Shown here: one piece after another, positions 6,055-6,845 of the stretch | How positions within the stretch are numbered: position 1 is the stretch's first letter | How the letters are laid out: each line of letters starts with the position of its first letter | DNA from: an uncultured Thermomicrobiales bacterium | GTDB taxonomy: Bacteria; Chloroflexota; Chloroflexia; Thermomicrobiales; UBA6265 | Direction: 5' to 3' | DNA: 6,845 nucleotides | Assembly: GCA_902806395.1 (NCBI GenBank) | Contig: CADCWH010000282.1 | Coordinates: forward strand, 1 to 6,845 | The notes under the pieces: generated by a model | What the model was told of the DNA's origin: nothing | Seen by the model: only the letters and a program-made list of their open reading frames with translations | Databases searched by the model: none | Made by a program: the position numbers and the translations under genes

Positions 6055-6085
6055 TTGACATCACGTGCGCTTGAACTCGTATCGT
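6055..6085 (+). promoter_or_regulatory. MerR-type promoter with 19-bp spacer
   Basis: TTGACA (6055-6060, perfect -35) and TATCGT (6080-6085) are separated by 19 bases, the overlong spacing characteristic of MerR-family-activated promoters. It points toward the Cys-Cys protein (start about 75 bases past the likely start point) and begins 12 bases from the MerR-family GTG, overlapping that gene's leader. The spacer contains CACGTG (6062-6067), but I do not see a strong central dyad, which weakens the call. TACGAT on the - strand (6081-6086) could be the regulator's own -10. Confidence 0.58.
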
Positions 6086-6107
6086 AGGGCACGAGCATAC
6101 GACGAGT
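6075..6107. repeat. Interrupted inverted repeats downstream of the -10
   Basis: ACTCGT (6075-6080) pairs with ACGAGT (6102-6107). CTCGT (6076-6080) also pairs with ACGAG (6091-6095), and TCGTAT (6077-6082) with ATACGA (6097-6102). These nested short arms surround the predicted start point and may bind a regulator or fold in the leader. Confidence 0.35.
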
Positions 6108-6167
6108 CATCACCGGGACCCTGCGCCCGGGCAGATGAACCGATGTCGAGTGGAACGAGGGATCACC

Positions 6168-6521
6168 ATGGGTGACGACAGGGGTCAGACCGACGGCGAG
6201 CCCACTCTCAGTTGCGGTCTGGTCGGGCGGGAGTTTGCCGAGCGGAAGGAGGCCCTCAGCAGGGATCTGTTCGCCCACGCCGAGCGAGTCGAGGAACTCC
6301 CCGACGGGTTCGCCTACCGGTTCCCGCCGCACGACCCCTGGCCCGCGAAGGTGTTGGACGTGATCGCGGCGGAGCGGCAATGCTGCCCGTTCTTCACCTT
6401 CGAGATGATTTTCGAATCGCACGGCGGGCCGCTCTGGCTGCGGTTGCGCGGCCCGGATGGGGTGAAGGCGTTCGTCGGGGCCGAACTCGGGAGCATCGCG
6501 TCTCAGCCCCGTGGCTCGTAG
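6168..6521 (+). CDS. Small Cys-Cys protein (ERQCCPFFTFE), uncharacterised
   Basis: Predicted soluble 117-aa protein of unknown function. ATG 6168 is preferred over an in-frame ATG at 6135, since GAGGGAT (6157-6163) sits at ideal spacing upstream and the 6135 start has no ribosome binding site. The protein has C16 near the start (LSCGLVG), a charged helix (about 21-43, REFAERKEALSRDLFAHAER), ELPDGFAYRFPPHDPW, a second helix VLDVIAAER, and then C72-C73 in ERQCCPFFTFE. The end holds strands with GGPLWLRLRGPDGVKAF. There is no signal peptide or membrane segment. I believe I have seen similar short proteins annotated as hypothetical beside MerR-type regulators, but I cannot name a family. The vicinal cysteines plus C16 could bind soft metal or form a redox pair. 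It is probably activated by the divergent MerR-family protein through the 19-bp-spacer promoter. Confidence 0.83.
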   Translation: MGDDRGQTDGEPTLSCGLVGREFAERKEALSRDLFAHAERVEELPDGFAYRFPPHDPWPAKVLDVIAAERQCCPFFTFEMIFESHGGPLWLRLRGPDGVKAFVGAELGSIASQPRGS

Positions 6522-6522
6522 G

Positions 6523-6845
6523 TCACGATCCCGGCCCCGGACAGCCCGACCACGCCGCCGAGCCGGTCATCGCGACCTGAACGACCCGCCCGGCCCCACC
6601 GGCCCTGACCGAGCGAGAGGGCGAAGACGACACGATCGGAGGCTGCCTGGGTAGGAGCAGCCGAAACCCCATGATCCCCGTCCTCAGCGCCGGCGCCACG
6701 CCATGGACCAAGGAGACCAAGCCATCGGCCACACAACCTGGCCAGACGGCCCAGCCCTCCCGGAGCCAACACCAGGTTGCCGCTCGGAGTTCGCGGGGGT
6801 CGGCCTGCGCGTCGAGGAGGACCGTCCGGGCGAATCTCCGCGTAC
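6523..6845 (-). CDS. Unidentified protein C-terminus (partial, window edge)
   Basis: A - strand frame is open from the window edge to TGA at 6523-6525, giving 107 residues. The first 70 look protein-like with high third-position GC: TVLLDAQADPRELRAA, WCWLREGWAVWPG, LVSLVHGVAPALRTGIMGFR. The last 35 are Ser/Gly-rich and less convincing. An overlapping - strand frame ends at 6503 and has an alternative tail (RLGGVVGLSGAGIV), so a frameshift near 6630 is conceivable. The stop lies one base from the Cys-Cys gene's stop, which fits a tail-to-tail arrangement. I do not recognise the family. The + strand alternative here (from ATG at 6671) is Arg/Ser/Gln-rich and looks like a shadow. Confidence 0.35.
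   Translation of the reverse strand, partial: TRRFARTVLLDAQADPRELRAATWCWLREGWAVWPGCVADGLVSLVHGVAPALRTGIMGFRLLLPRQPPIVSSSPSRSVRAGGAGRVVQVAMTGSAAWSGCPGPGS

Noticed and set aside
5377..6087. 236-codon + strand frame
   Set aside because: It crosses the glutaredoxin-like gene and the antisense MerR-family gene, both better supported, and has no domain.

Overview
The window is a high-GC bacterial segment, rich in G/C at third codon positions, with GTG starts and purine-rich ribosome binding sites. It carries no rRNA, tRNA, transposase or CRISPR array. Two secreted proteins end in an LPDTG sortase signal, which points to a monoderm (Gram-positive-type) envelope. The high GC, the Pro/Thr stalks and the style of the metal-response genes suggest Chloroflexota (Thermomicrobia-like) or possibly Actinomycetota. 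The taxon is inference; no marker gene is present.

Left half (1-2970): two tandem paralogous cell-surface proteins on the + strand. The first has lost about nine N-terminal residues to the window edge. Both have a signal peptide, repeated cysteine-paired beta-sandwich-like modules, a final CnaB/transthyretin-like module, a Pro/Thr stalk and an LPDTG anchor. The first has three modules and the second has two. A 636-base gap between them holds two strong hairpins just after gene 1 and a candidate promoter with a long leader before gene 2. A perfect 22-bp stem ends the second gene and can work in both directions.

Right half (about 3146-6845): a compact metal/thiol-response cluster. On the - strand is an ArsR/SmtB-family repressor gene that reads through only if one base is restored in an A-run, so it is a pseudogene or carries a sequencing error. 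Diverging from it is a cation diffusion facilitator (CDF) metal exporter with a long histidine-rich N-terminus. Next come a glutaredoxin-like protein with a monothiol CADS site and no cis-proline, a convergent MerR-family regulator with a CxCx5C cluster, and a divergent small protein with an ERQCCPFFTFE motif. The MerR/small-protein gap contains TTGACA-N19-TATCGT, the long-spacer promoter geometry of MerR-controlled genes, pointing at the small Cys-Cys protein. At the right edge a - strand frame stays open to the window end and abuts the small protein tail to tail; I could not identify it.

How they may work together (inference): the ArsR-like and MerR-like regulators would sense metal or thiol-reactive stress. 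The CDF pump would export divalent metal, while the glutaredoxin-like and Cys-Cys proteins would handle thiol chemistry or bind metal. The strongest candidate for an undescribed system is the MerR, 19-bp-spacer promoter and CCPFF-protein unit with the adjacent atypical glutaredoxin.
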